Assembly (NCBI RefSeq): GCF_002775205.1
Contig: NC_036457.1
Span: 23,146,720 to 23,210,719, forward strand
DNA from: Xiphophorus maculatus
Taxonomy: Eukaryota > Chordata > Actinopteri > Cyprinodontiformes > Poeciliidae
Length of the DNA: 64,000 bases
Direction: 5' to 3'
The position numbers and the translations under genes were made by a program. This document shows, in pieces, positions 56,501 to 64,000 of the stretch (the first letter of the stretch is position 1; each line of letters begins with the position of its first letter). The notes beneath the pieces were generated by a model. It had not been told where the DNA came from and did not search any database. It saw only the letters and a list, made by a program, of their open reading frames with translations.

Positions 56501-57183
56501 TTAAACCATGAAGAAAGCAGTTCAAGAAAACTCTGTTAATGGATTCAGAAAATATGAGCTATGAGCACCACTTTTTAATGGTGCACTAACCTCCTTAAAC
56601 TCTGAAAGATTGTGTAAAGGTCACACACCAAGATGGTAGAAACAATGAGCTTGTTATGCCAACATTTGACTTTGATTTAATGTTTAAGGTTCTGTGTTTT
56701 AGCAAATAAAAACAATAACTCTGGAGATTTAAACAAATCGCTCAGATTTTGTTTGTTGGTCTCCATATTCTACCTCCAGCTACTAAATAAGCATTTTCTC
56801 CCCACTGAGTTAGTGCTAAGAAAGAAACAGTTTATCAGTGACCAGAACAAGAGTTTGATGCAGTAGAAACATAAAGAACTGGTTCTAAGCAAGCACGAGA
56901 ACAAGTGTAGCAGTGGAAGCAGTGTGTTTATCGGACCTACCTCTTCTGGAAGGCTAACCACCAAGGCATTCTCTGCTTGGCCAACCAGCGCCTGGAGAAA
57001 ATACTCGCTGCAGGCAGCCAGCACGGCCCGGTGCCCTCGGAACTCCTTGCCCTCCACCAGGACAGTCACATCACACAGGATATCCTGCTTCCGCTGGTCA
57101 TTAAGGCAGAGGAGGATATTGGTACAATGAACCGTCGACTCATACACATACATGGGGTCTTCAGTCTTCTCATCCACGGACAT
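28991..57183 (-). CDS. bach2: BACH2, BTB and CNC-bZIP transcription repressor, complete coding region in 4 exons
   Basis: BACH2 pairs with small Maf proteins on MARE sites and represses, for example, plasma-cell and effector-T-cell genes; heme inactivates it. Exons 56941-57183, 37133-38644, 30338-30544 and 28991-29485, all phase 0 with GT-AG ends, total 818 codons (human 841). Start MSVDEK at 57183 is the same as human; an in-frame GTG three codons upstream is 5' UTR. BTB domain about 1-135, CP heme-type motifs ([26 protein letters not shown]), Akt-site block [12 protein letters not shown]-type IKVEP and IKCEQ, CNC segment [19 protein letters not shown], basic region and leucine zipper, C-terminal [20 protein letters not shown] (nuclear export). 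Non-coding 5' exons would lie right of 57195. Whether this is teleost copy a or b cannot be read here. Confidence 0.96.
29497..29530 (-). repeat. (CA)17 microsatellite at the bach2 exon 4 acceptor
   Basis: Reads (TG)17 on the bach2 strand and ends 11 bases before the splice site, in the place of the polypyrimidine tract. Confidence 0.95.
29720..29960. pseudogene. Tc1-like transposase fragment
   Basis: CCTCCAACAGAACAACAAAC, CCAAACATCC and ACTGAGAATCTGTGG correspond to the QQDNDPKHTS and NPIENLW blocks of Tc1 transposase. It is heavily decayed and lies in the last bach2 intron. Confidence 0.7.
30338..30544 (-). CDS. bach2: bach2 third coding exon (CNC and basic region)
   Basis: 207 nt, 69 codons from [10 protein letters not shown] to [10 protein letters not shown]. 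Contains the DNA-contacting [12 protein letters not shown]. Acceptor CTTTTCTAG, donor GTGAGT. Almost identical to human over its whole length. Confidence 0.97.
30583..30803. mobile_element. hAT-type MITE, copy 1
   Basis: 221 bp with terminal repeats CAGGGGTCTCAAACTCCAGT and, at the far end, GACTGTAGTTTGACACCTG. Flanking 8-mers TCTACTAC and TGTGCTAG agree at 5 of 8 bases. About 88-90% like the copy at 61179-61404 by eye. Confidence 0.85.
32905..33060 (+). repeat. Fish interspersed repeat with CCAT start, diverged copy 2
   Basis: TCTATTTTCTGCATCTTGTT, CCTGTCTCCAGTAGTCAGTG, GGCCACCCTGACCCACAGAC and ACAAACAAACAG keep the order of the family also present at 25164. Confidence 0.55.
34989..35024. 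repeat. Snap-back palindrome, 14-bp arms
   Basis: AGTAATTGCTGGCA, 8-base loop, then the perfect reverse complement; a partial third copy (GCTGGCATAATTGCTGGCAG) follows. Confidence 0.9.
36734..36771. repeat. Snap-back palindrome, 14-bp arms
   Basis: ACCAGAAAATACAC at 36734-36747 and its perfect reverse complement at 36758-36771, 10-base loop. Confidence 0.9.
37133..38644 (-). CDS. bach2: bach2 second coding exon (large)
   Basis: 1512 nt, 504 codons, acceptor TCCTCTTTGCAG, donor GTGAGC. Begins [20 protein letters not shown] (rest of BTB) and ends [12 protein letters not shown]. The middle is disordered and Ser-rich but has islands matching human: [77 protein letters not shown]. Confidence 0.96.
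39941..39974. repeat. (CTATT)n microsatellite
   Basis: Six perfect CTATT units plus a partial one. Confidence 0.95.
41374..41381 (+). promoter_or_regulatory. Octamer ATGCAAAT in the bach2 intron
   Basis: A perfect POU/Oct octamer inside a stretch (about 41340-41440) with a homeobox-like TCTAATTT next to it. Octamers work in B-cell enhancers and BACH2 is a B-cell gene, but one octamer is expected by chance in this much DNA. Confidence 0.25.
41815..42115. mobile_element. Tc1/mariner-like non-coding fragment
   Basis: ACAGGGTAGTTCAAAAGTAT, TCACACCATACATTTTCTAC and ATTTTGTCAAATTATAGC, followed by GCAAAGTGGAGGAAAAATTA, resemble the well-known left end of fish Tc1-like elements (AAAGTATTCA-ACCC...CACATTTTGT). 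No transposase region is left. Confidence 0.65.
43481..44230. mobile_element. Non-autonomous hAT element with perfect 8-bp target duplication
   Basis: 750 bp bounded by CAGTGGTTCTCAAACTTTTT and its inverse ...TTTGAGAACCACTG, flanked on both sides by CCCTAGAG (43473-43480 and 44231-44238). Internal ends carry GTACCCCC repeats; the interior is AT-rich without a transposase frame. The perfect target duplication suggests a fairly young insertion. Confidence 0.93.
44302..44367. repeat. Inverted repeat with perfect 22-bp arms
   Basis: AATGTACAAAACCTATTTGGAT-type arm at 44302-44323, perfect reverse complement at 44346-44367, 22-base loop. Confidence 0.92.
44971..45050. mobile_element. Palindromic mariner-like MITE, copy 2
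   Basis: Almost identical to 9662-9741 (one visible central change, GGTGT for GGTGC), again between TA dinucleotides. The two copies sit 35 kb apart. Confidence 0.88.
45450..45643 (+). repeat. Terminal repeat A1 of the split-repeat element
   Basis: 194 bp, starts GAAATGAAGCCTAGGCGC, ends GCTGCGCTCAACC. It matches 50847-51040 except T/A in CAACGCTGG versus CAACGCAGG. Confidence 0.95.
46733..47121 (+). mobile_element. Probable solo LTR nested in the split-repeat element
   Basis: Starts TGTCAGGATTTGAG and has the usual fish Gypsy-LTR features: GTGCGTCTCGTTCCCTGATT, a TATA-like GTGTATTTAATG, ATTAAAC near the end, CTGCTACCTGGTTCCACCGC, and an end in ...CTCGACA. Flanking 5-mers GCCGC and GCCAT agree only at three bases, so the borders are uncertain. 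Confidence 0.45.
50150..50520 (+). repeat. Degenerate tandem array of about 52-bp units
   Basis: Seven or so units built on CCAGCTGGCCTTCATCTACC, AGCATCCTGCCATTTC and ATAGCGGC. Related single units occur at about 49060-49160 and 49890. The sequence around 49980-50110 (CCGCAAGCCCCGAGTTGGCG...) is also repeated, diverged, at 50590-50700. Confidence 0.8.
50685..50851 (+). repeat. Repeat B1 of the split-repeat element
   Basis: 167 bp from GGGGGATGACATTCC to CCAGATTGAAAT; contains AATAAACC, a possible poly(A) signal. Its last five bases are also the first five of A2. Confidence 0.95.
50847..51040 (+). repeat. Repeat A2 of the split-repeat element
   Basis: Second copy of A1. A 75-bp spacer (51041-51115, CT-rich) separates it from B2. 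Confidence 0.95.
51116..51282 (+). repeat. Terminal repeat B2 of the split-repeat element
   Basis: Second copy of B1, ends CCAGATTGAAAT at the right border, followed by the flank AGTGAGAGAG. Confidence 0.95.
51283..53379 (-). other. bach2 intron right of the element
   Basis: 2.1 kb. About 51840-52330 has balanced composition and a 160-codon minus-strand open frame without recognisable homology; I read it as non-coding. 52780-52920 is A/T-homopolymer-rich. Confidence 0.5.
53380..53960 (+). pseudogene. Decayed Tc1-like transposase, second fossil
   Basis: CCATCCATCATCTGCAAAGA, GAGAGCACTAATCAGGGAAG, AGCCAAGAAGCTCATGGTTC and GGCAGCATCATTCTGTGGGG correspond in order to the N-terminal and catalytic parts of Tc1 transposase. 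It is more decayed than the 20740 copy and contains a 13-bp-arm palindrome at about 53788-53818. Confidence 0.75.
55496..55530. repeat. Snap-back palindrome, 14-bp arms
   Basis: GAGTGATGATAGCA at 55496-55509 and its perfect reverse complement at 55517-55530, 7-base loop. Confidence 0.9.
55555..55690 (-). repeat. Fish interspersed repeat with CCAT start, copy 3 (inverted)
   Basis: Minus-strand reading gives GGCAAGAGGCGGGGTCACCC, TGCACAGGATTCAGTCCATC and ACAAGGCAAC, the same family as 25164-25305. Confidence 0.75.
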
Positions 57184-57195
57184 GCCGCTCACACC
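56941..57195 (-). CDS. bach2: bach2 first coding exon
   Basis: Acceptor ATTTCTAG (57196-57197); ATG at 57183; 81 codons ending ...VVSLPEE with a GTAGGT donor. Holds the first half of the BTB domain, including [20 protein letters not shown] and [12 protein letters not shown]. Confidence 0.95.
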
Positions 57196-59056
57196 CTAGA
57201 AATAGAAGCACAACATGGGTGGAGTCAGCTTACAATCAAGTCCAGTGAGTTCATGCCATGGGACTGACATCAGTAACGGCAGTCTACAGCAGCCAGCCTC
57301 ATCACTCAGCCTGTTTAATAAAGTACCAATGTACAAAATTTGAAACTGAAATGGAATCAGGTTTGTTTGATATCTGTGAGCTCAATACTTCCATATTTAT
57401 GGAATGTGATTCCATATTTACTTGAAGCGATGAGACAGTTCAACTGGTTTCCCTCCAAACATCATTCTGCTCACCATTCCCTGGAAGGAGAGCTCCATCT
57501 TTTGTCCAACACCCACTAAATACACACTTACACAAACACAACGTCCTCATATGACCTTTATATGAGATCATGTTGGCATTTCTCTGCTCTGAGTGCTTCT
57601 GTTTACAAGGTAGAAAATCTTTTGACAGCTACATTTGCTGACACAAACCACACTGTATTTGGGTTTTCTGCTCCTCTGTTTTCCTACTGTGTTCCTCTGA
57701 ACACAATCGCTAAGGATACCTTACTGAAGAGCAGGGGAGTACTTTGATTTACAGACTAGGACTATGTGATGATTTACAAAGTTTTCTAGTATATTTCTTT
57801 GGAGGGTTGCCATCCATGTATCCCTCCTGACAAGTAGGATTTAATTGAGTTAGTTTTTACACGAAGACCAAACACTACAATTTGTAGACCTTTTTTTTTT
57901 TTACAAGGAATGACAAAAACAGTTTTTTACACAAAAGACCTTGTATTTTCATCTCCGCGGATAAATTAACACAACTCAATTTTTCCTCATATACTTCCCC
58001 AAAGTCCATAGGCAGGTAAACGCTCCTGCACAAATTTGCCCCATAGCAAGAGAGTTGATGTGATGAAAGTCTGTCAGAGGCAGAACCAAGTTTCAGTTTT
58101 TTCTTTTATCATGAGCAAGTTTTGATTCGGTGACGTCACAGGATTCCAGGACTTCCATTTGACATGTTGAAGCAGCTGGAGCACAGGAGCGGACGTATTT
58201 TTCTTTTGTTTGGATTTTTATCAGGCCCACAAAGATTGCAGCCACCCAACAACATACAGTGATGTGACAAGCAAAAGACAAGGGGTTAAACAGCATCAGA
58301 TTTATTTCATTCATGGCTGTATGTGTGTCAGAATGGTAGCGGCCATTGTTGCAATGACCTTGTTTGGATGGCATAAAGCATCTATGCCATCCCGTTTGCA
58401 AAGATGTCAACATGAAAGAAACCAGCTTGAGCAGCAGACCAATCAGGTGAGTCCTGGTGGAGACTGGGCGTGATTATGGCAGGTCTTAAAATGAGAGAGG
58501 AAAAAATGCAGCCAGCTCAGTGTAACAAGCAGGTTGTCACAAGAACACCAGTGAACTGAATCAGAATGAAGAGGTGACTTTGTCCTTTTGGCCTAGTTCT
58601 ACACAATGTTCAAAATTATATTTTCCCTGAACAGCCCTTAGGCATTTGTGCGTGTGTGTGGGCGTGTGCGTGTTTGCTTTAGTTGGTGTAGTTTTTCAGA
58701 TAAATGTTGAGGGTTAGATGGCGTTGGGCCCCCTGACAAAAATGAAATCGCCCCCCCCATGCAGCTGCTGTTACAATTTCTTGAGTCTATCTGACCTATC
58801 AAAAGCGTCGCAATTTTAAAGGCTTGCAACTGCCTTTCTTTCTTTGGTCCAATACTGATACTAGCACAATATTTACTGCTCATGAATTTTACACCCAACA
58901 GTCCACATACAGTATGCAAGAAGGTTGCTTAACTTTTTTCTGTTAGTTTTAGATTACTGAAATGTCTCTCCCCACGAGCAAGTCATAGGTAACGTGCACA
59001 ATACACATAAAGTAATCCAGACTTCTCAAAAAATGCTATGTAGTTGCATTTTATTC
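57196..59056 (-). other. bach2 upstream intron or 5' region
   Basis: 1.9 kb with no exon I can identify. Holds one CRE (below) and, near 58724-58760, a GGGCCCCCTGAC block that is matched inversely near 60170, perhaps the ends of one older insertion. Confidence 0.5.
58131..58138. promoter_or_regulatory. Full palindromic CRE, TGACGTCA
   Basis: Perfect CREB/ATF site upstream of the bach2 start-codon exon. Single motif; function unproven. Confidence 0.3.
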
Positions 59057-59634
59057 AAGCTGCAGTATATAACTTTAATAAAAATATGCTTTCTCCATAT
59101 TTGTTAAAGCTGTCAACATGTGGTGACAGTTTGTTATGAGACAGACGATCTGTGAAAACAACCAATCTCCTCCACTTTGTCCCTGAATTACTATTGCTGG
59201 CTAAAGTAATGCAACGTTCCGGCCAAAACAACCAATAAGAACCAGGAGGAGGGTCTTAGTGCTGTTAATCAACTTCATTCACTCACTGCTATATGTGCCA
59301 ATGGTGGAGAAACAACTTATCATTACAGGAAAGTTGTTTATCTGCCGTCACTGGTAGCTTTTCAAACTAGACTAAGCATTTACAACAGGCTATGCCAGCT
59401 GCAGCATAGCACAGAGGAAGGGGAGGGAGGATGAGCAGCCACATGAGATTGTGATTGACAGCACTAAAACTCTCCTGCTACTGACTGGCTGTTTTTAGCA
59501 CTTTTAGAAAGCAGAGGAAATAGATTTTTCACAGATTATCTCTCATACCATACTGTCACAACATAATGTCAGTTTTAACAAATATGTGAAAAAAATATAT
59601 CTATATTTTTATAAAAGTTACATACTGCAGCTTT
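59057..59634. mobile_element. ~580-bp non-coding DNA element with terminal inverted repeats
   Basis: Left end AAGCTGCAGTATATAACTTT, right end AAAGTTACATACTGCAGCTT, near-perfect inverses. The interior is shared with 15530-16040 and 60785-61024. No transposase frame. Superfamily not determined because no clear target duplication is visible. Confidence 0.75.
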
Positions 59635-60784
59635 AATTTCACTCAGGAGAGGATCAGGAGGGACATGGACTAGAGCTGCTCCTGACTGACTCATCTGTTG
59701 TTAAGTAAAAGGTACAGGGACACGTTAAATATATGAATATTTTTTTAATTTTTTCCTTAATTCATTAGATGCTATTGAAATTGAGGCAAACAGTAGTTTG
59801 TAGCTAAGCTAACTATGCTAAATGGTTGATAATCTCACACAGTCTACCCACCTCTCTTGGAGAAAAACTGGGTTATAAATAGTCACTCTTGCCTTTTTCT
59901 CTCTCTCTATTATATATATTTTTTTGAAAACCTGACTTTATTATTTTTCTTAGCAGCATAGTAGCTGCCACAGTCGTTCTTGTTTTCTACTGACTGCTGC
60001 TGAACACCGTCACCATCAAGCCCTCCAAGCAGGAACGAACCATTTCATGCAGATCCAGGAGGGTTCAGGGTAAATGTGGATGTGTTTTTTGGTCTGGAAG
60101 TGGGAATATTACATTTTTACTGCTAAAAACAATCTTCGAAAATACAATATGATTCATTTTGTTATTGACAGGGGCCCAATTTTTTTTTTTTCTATGAACA
60201 AAAAATAAATAAATAAATTGTGGAGGGCCCACTATTGGTCAGGGGCCCTTAGAATTGTCATAACTTCCCCCCCCTATACTGCACACCTGGTTAGATGTGA
60301 TCACCAAGAATAACATCTTCATTTAATTCAAACACCCTACTTCTGATCTGGAAGAAATTAATGTAAAAAACAAGATGGTAGATAACGTAAACTTTATTTG
60401 CACTCCCTGAGTGAGCACATGAGTCATAATACCCTTTCAGATCATACTTTCAATCTGTGATTTACATGTGTTCTTTATGCCTCAATGATCTGCTAAAAAG
60501 AGCTGGTACAGAACGGAGGTTGAAGTTAACTCATGTCTGACCCATCTCAAAACCTCAAAGACCATCTTAAAAGACTCTGTAATGTGTGTGATGTAGTGAT
60601 ATAGTACAAACTTAAGAGAGTAGCATTAAGGTGTTGAGACAAACAGAGCACAGAACCCAGTGTCTGTCTAATGTGAGGAATACTTTAGTCAGCAGGAAAT
60701 GATGCAGATAAGCACATGTTGAGGATGACTGTTCGTCCATCATGCTAACTAGTTTCTTCATTCATGGCAGGTCCGGTTTGGGGA
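59635..60784 (-). other. bach2 upstream region between repeats
   Basis: 1.15 kb, AT-rich. It contains the second GGGGCCC block near 60170-60250 and no recognisable exon. Confidence 0.5.
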
Positions 60785-61024
60785 ACTAACTGTAGCATAG
60801 CAGAGAACAAGGGGGATGGTGTGAGCATCATGCACACAGAGATGATTGACAGCACTAAGATCCTCCTCCTGGCTCTGATAGGTCCTGTTTCTGTAGGGAG
60901 AAGGTAGAAGAGCTCCACTGTTTCATAGATTACCTGTCTCATATTAAACTGTCACAACACAGGGACAGTTTTAACAAGTATGTAAAAAATTTTTTTTTAA
61001 TGAAAGTTACATACTGCAGCTTTA
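60785..61024. repeat. Right half of the ~580-bp element, third copy
   Basis: From CTGTAGCATAGCAGAG to GTTACATACTGCAGCTTT it follows 59400-59634 closely; the left half is missing. Confidence 0.75.
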
Positions 61025-61178
61025 AGGACAGAATAACCAAAAAAATCAAAGCAATGCCCACTGACTCAAATTTCATACACTCAACAGGAGAAAATGTCCA
61101 TTTGATAAAGAGAAAATGTATCTGAAATCCTCTTGGTAAAATCAGACAGAAAGTTCATCCTTACTGGTGTCTATAAGT

Positions 61179-61404
61179 CAGGGGTCTCAAACTTCAGTCC
61201 TCAAGGGCCAGTGTCCTGCAACTTTTAGATGTGCCTCTGCTGCACCACCTGAATAGAATAACTAGGTCATTAAGGCTCTGGAGAACTGATCTACGCAAGG
61301 AGGAGGAAATTAAGCCATTTCATTCCAGTGTTTTGTACAGTACTTGTGGTGCATCTAAAAACTGCAGGACAGCAGCCCTTGAGGACTGGAGTTTGAGACC
61401 CCTG
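61179..61404. mobile_element. hAT-type MITE, copy 2, perfect 8-bp target duplication
   Basis: 226 bp from CAGGGGTCTCAAACTTCAGT to ...GTTTGAGACCCCTG, flanked by CTATAAGT on both sides (61171-61178, 61405-61412), the 8-bp size of hAT insertions. Confidence 0.93.
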
Positions 61405-61412
61405 CTATAAGT

Positions 61413-64000
61413 AGACCTGCAATTACTATATTTACAATCATTATTCAGTTTGGTACATATTTGTAAGTTGTGAACTGATGTGCATTAATACTTCAAGCAA
61501 GAAGTCAGAGACTATCCTCCAGCTCGTGAAGACAAAAGGTATCTTTGTTTAAAGAAAATGGCAATCAGAATGAAAAACAATGAAAAGCCGTACTCCTGTA
61601 AAAATGAAACTATTTCCTGGCTAAAATGACTACTGCCTAACTGAGACTTTATTTATCTATCCATTTTTTACTGAGGGTACCACGACAATTTTGTTATGTT
61701 CTGGAAACATAATGACAAATAAAAAATCTTATGTCTTATGTTAAAGGCTCCAATATTACATGTAATTCTTTTTACAGTTGTTGTCTGTACCCAGCTATCC
61801 CAGTTTAATTATTTCTTAAAGCAGCCAGAAAGGCACTGAGAATATTACATGAGCAATAAGTTAGCATTATAAACATCGATGCAGCTTTTTAAAAAACTTT
61901 TCTCACAAAGTTGAGGAAACTGAAAGATGTAAGCTTCAATTACTTATTATTTATTTTTAAATAAACATGTCTGGAAACAAATCCTCCAACAGTTGAGAAA
62001 CACACCAGCAGACAGCCTGAACCTCTGACCCTAAGCTTGAACTACAGCAGTAAAGGAGCAGCCTTGGGATCTGAGCTTTTGTCCAGTCAGCCACATGAAT
62101 AAACACAACTGACAACTCAGCAGAGGAGGCCCCATGTAAATAATCTACTACCCACAGGAAAACACAGTAACAATGATGTCTCACACAAGCAGAGGCACAC
62201 AAACACAGACTACAGTTAGGGAAGTAAAGCTCTGTGTTAATGTTCAACTCTGACCAACTTGTAGGAATAGTTTGACAGTTACAGCTCTCCATTTTAACAA
62301 CTACATCAACAACAACTGTGCTCCTGGCTGGCCGACCAAAATATTTCTCACTGGCTTTCCTGGGATAATGACCTGCCTTCTAAGAAATCCACGCAAACAC
62401 ATCTTCTATCCTGTAGATGTGGTTGTGATGCATAGAACACTCTAAACACAATATTTCTACCATGTTGCATTGTAGAAAATATTCATGACACAGACTGCAC
62501 GAGAAGACATCCACAGGTGTGCACCAACTGACATGTCCAGATATAAACTTCAGAAGACAACAGTTTGAAACAAAAATCTGACATTCCGGATAGCTTATCC
62601 TTTCTGCAGATTTTTCTTTATTTGACCAGGAGCTCTCAGGCCTCTTCTGGAGTTACTGACATTCTCGTGCTGAGAAGTGAGAAGGCTCAGAGCTGACCAC
62701 AGGGTTTACTGCAGGCTGGACCAGAGCTGTGGATGAAGATTGACATTACTTCCTCATCAACACAAACACAGTTTTTGGCGTAACAGATCACTTATATTGC
62801 TAACACCCTTGACCAGCAAACATTTCCATACACTGTAGCAGAGGACAACCAGGAATTTTTCTCTGTCTGATATTAGATCAAATTGAATTTTCTCTGTTTT
62901 AGTTCAGTTAGTATTACCAACATTTTTCAATTTGATAAATTCCAGAACAATAAGGGATTTTCCATCATTACTTTGTTCACTGACATCTGTATTTGCTGCC
63001 TTCAACTATAAACTTGTGTCAAACATTCTGGCTTTCCTTCCACAGCGTTCTCACTGTGTAGTTCACAACTGGTGCACAGGGACTGAGAGCAAGACTTTGT
63101 GATGGCCACTCCTAAACACTTTGCTGTCCTTAAGCTACTGTGTTGTGAATTTTGCAATATGCTTTGGGTCATTGCTATACTTTTTGGGAGCTTTGGGGGG
63201 GAGGGTGATCTCTGATGATCTCTCTAGGACTTGATTTGAAACTCTCTTCCCATGTTCAACCAGCAACAGATAAACCTTCAGGCATCTGGAAACATATTAT
63301 TTTATATTATGTTAGAGAAAGTCCATACAAACACATCTTCTATCTAGAATGGAATGGCATATTTGTAATGATCATAATTTGTGAGAACCATCTAATAATT
63401 GTAATAATGTGGTAGTGTAATGAGCAATAATAGCACAAGTTGAGTCATTCCAGTTCAGCAGGGAGGACAGCGGTAGAAACAGAAGCTTATGGCCTTCTTT
63501 GCAACACCTTCAATCTTCTGTATTGTATATTTGAGTCATAAGTTGATCAGTTTTACACATTTGACAATATTTTCATCAAATTCATAATTTTTGACCTGTT
63601 TCTCAGCGACTCATTTACAGAGCAGGTTTGTAATAAAACAGATATTACCCTGTGGCTCCTTGCAATAAAAAGGATTAGTCTCAATTGCTGCTTTTGCTCT
63701 CACAGCATTCTCATCAGAGCCCATTCAGGAAGAGAGAGGAACATGAACACTGTTTACTGTGAGGTTCCCTCCAGATCTCTGTCATTACACTGAGGATGAA
63801 CATGTTTTTATTGGAATTTATTATTTATATCTGTTGGATGCAATTAGGCCAAAGCCATACATACTGTATGAAGCAGTAAATGTAAAAATAAAGACAATAA
63901 AATGTTATATAGTATGTGTTAGAAATGACTCCACTTCAGCTGTTTGTAGAGAAAAACCAAGTGCAACTAAAATACCCCAAATTTGATAAAAGCATGAGAA
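61413..64000. other. Right end of window, no gene seen
   Basis: 2.6 kb, AT-rich. About 62860-63240 (ACTCCTAAACACTTTGCTGT, TGCTTTGGGTCATTGCTATA) resembles a degraded Tc1-associated fish repeat. bach2 5' non-coding exons may lie here or further right; I cannot identify one. Confidence 0.5.

Larger units (their letters stand above)
53961..56940 (-). other. Right end of the large bach2 intron
   Basis: 3 kb with a (GT)n-rich stretch at 54382-54424, the inverted CCAT-type repeat (55555-55690) and a 14-bp-arm palindrome (55496-55530). No gene seen; the 208-codon minus-strand frame at 55278-55904 runs across the repeat. Confidence 0.6.

Noticed and set aside
57184..57192. Upstream in-frame start (GTG) adding three residues to bach2
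   Set aside because: It is GTG, lies just after the acceptor, and the ATG at 57183 gives the same MSVDEK start as human BACH2.

Overview
The window is nuclear DNA from a ray-finned (teleost) fish. Four genes are spliced with GT-AG introns, the intergenic DNA is AT-rich and full of DNA transposons, and the repeats (Tc1/mariner fossils, hAT miniature elements, a CACTGCTCAAAAAAATAAAG miniature palindrome) are of fish type. Gene order and orientation, mdn1(-) casp8ap2(+) gja10(+) bach2(-), match the human 6q15 neighbourhood MDN1-CASP8AP2-GJA10-BACH2.

Layout: 48-2600, the first four coding exons of mdn1 (midasin, 60S ribosome assembly) on the minus strand; the rest lies left of the window. 2600-3170, a short head-to-head promoter shared with casp8ap2. 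4080-14394, the complete casp8ap2/FLASH coding region in nine coding exons (1841 codons by my count), running from the N-terminal coiled coil and LDLY-type motif to the C-terminal SANT/Myb-like domain. 16950-18395, gja10, an intact single-coding-exon connexin with one short intron in its 5' UTR. 18480-28990, intergenic or bach2 3' UTR DNA with several repeats. 28991-57183, the complete bach2 coding region on the minus strand in four coding exons (818 codons by my count): BTB, long middle exon with heme-type CP motifs, CNC-bZIP, C-terminal tail. 57196-64000 is the bach2 upstream intron or 5' region, mostly repeats.

The genes have separate jobs. Midasin acts in ribosome assembly, FLASH in histone mRNA 3' processing and apoptosis, GJA10 in electrical coupling (retina in other vertebrates), and BACH2 is a heme-sensitive B/T-cell transcription repressor. 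They are linked by old synteny, not by a pathway; only mdn1 and casp8ap2 look likely to share regulatory DNA.

The most unusual structure is a 5.8-kb insertion in the bach2 intron (45450-51282). Its end sequences are arranged A1 - interior - B1A2 - B2, the split-direct-repeat layout of Ngaro/PAT-type tyrosine-recombinase retrotransposons. I see no reverse transcriptase or recombinase ORF in it, so it looks like a young non-autonomous member. It also holds a probable nested LTR and a degenerate array of about 52-bp units. Other points: a 34-bp piece of casp8ap2 exon 7 repeated inside the next intron, a (TG)17 tract serving as the upstream part of the bach2 last-exon acceptor, and a recurring set of short near-perfect snap-back palindromes.
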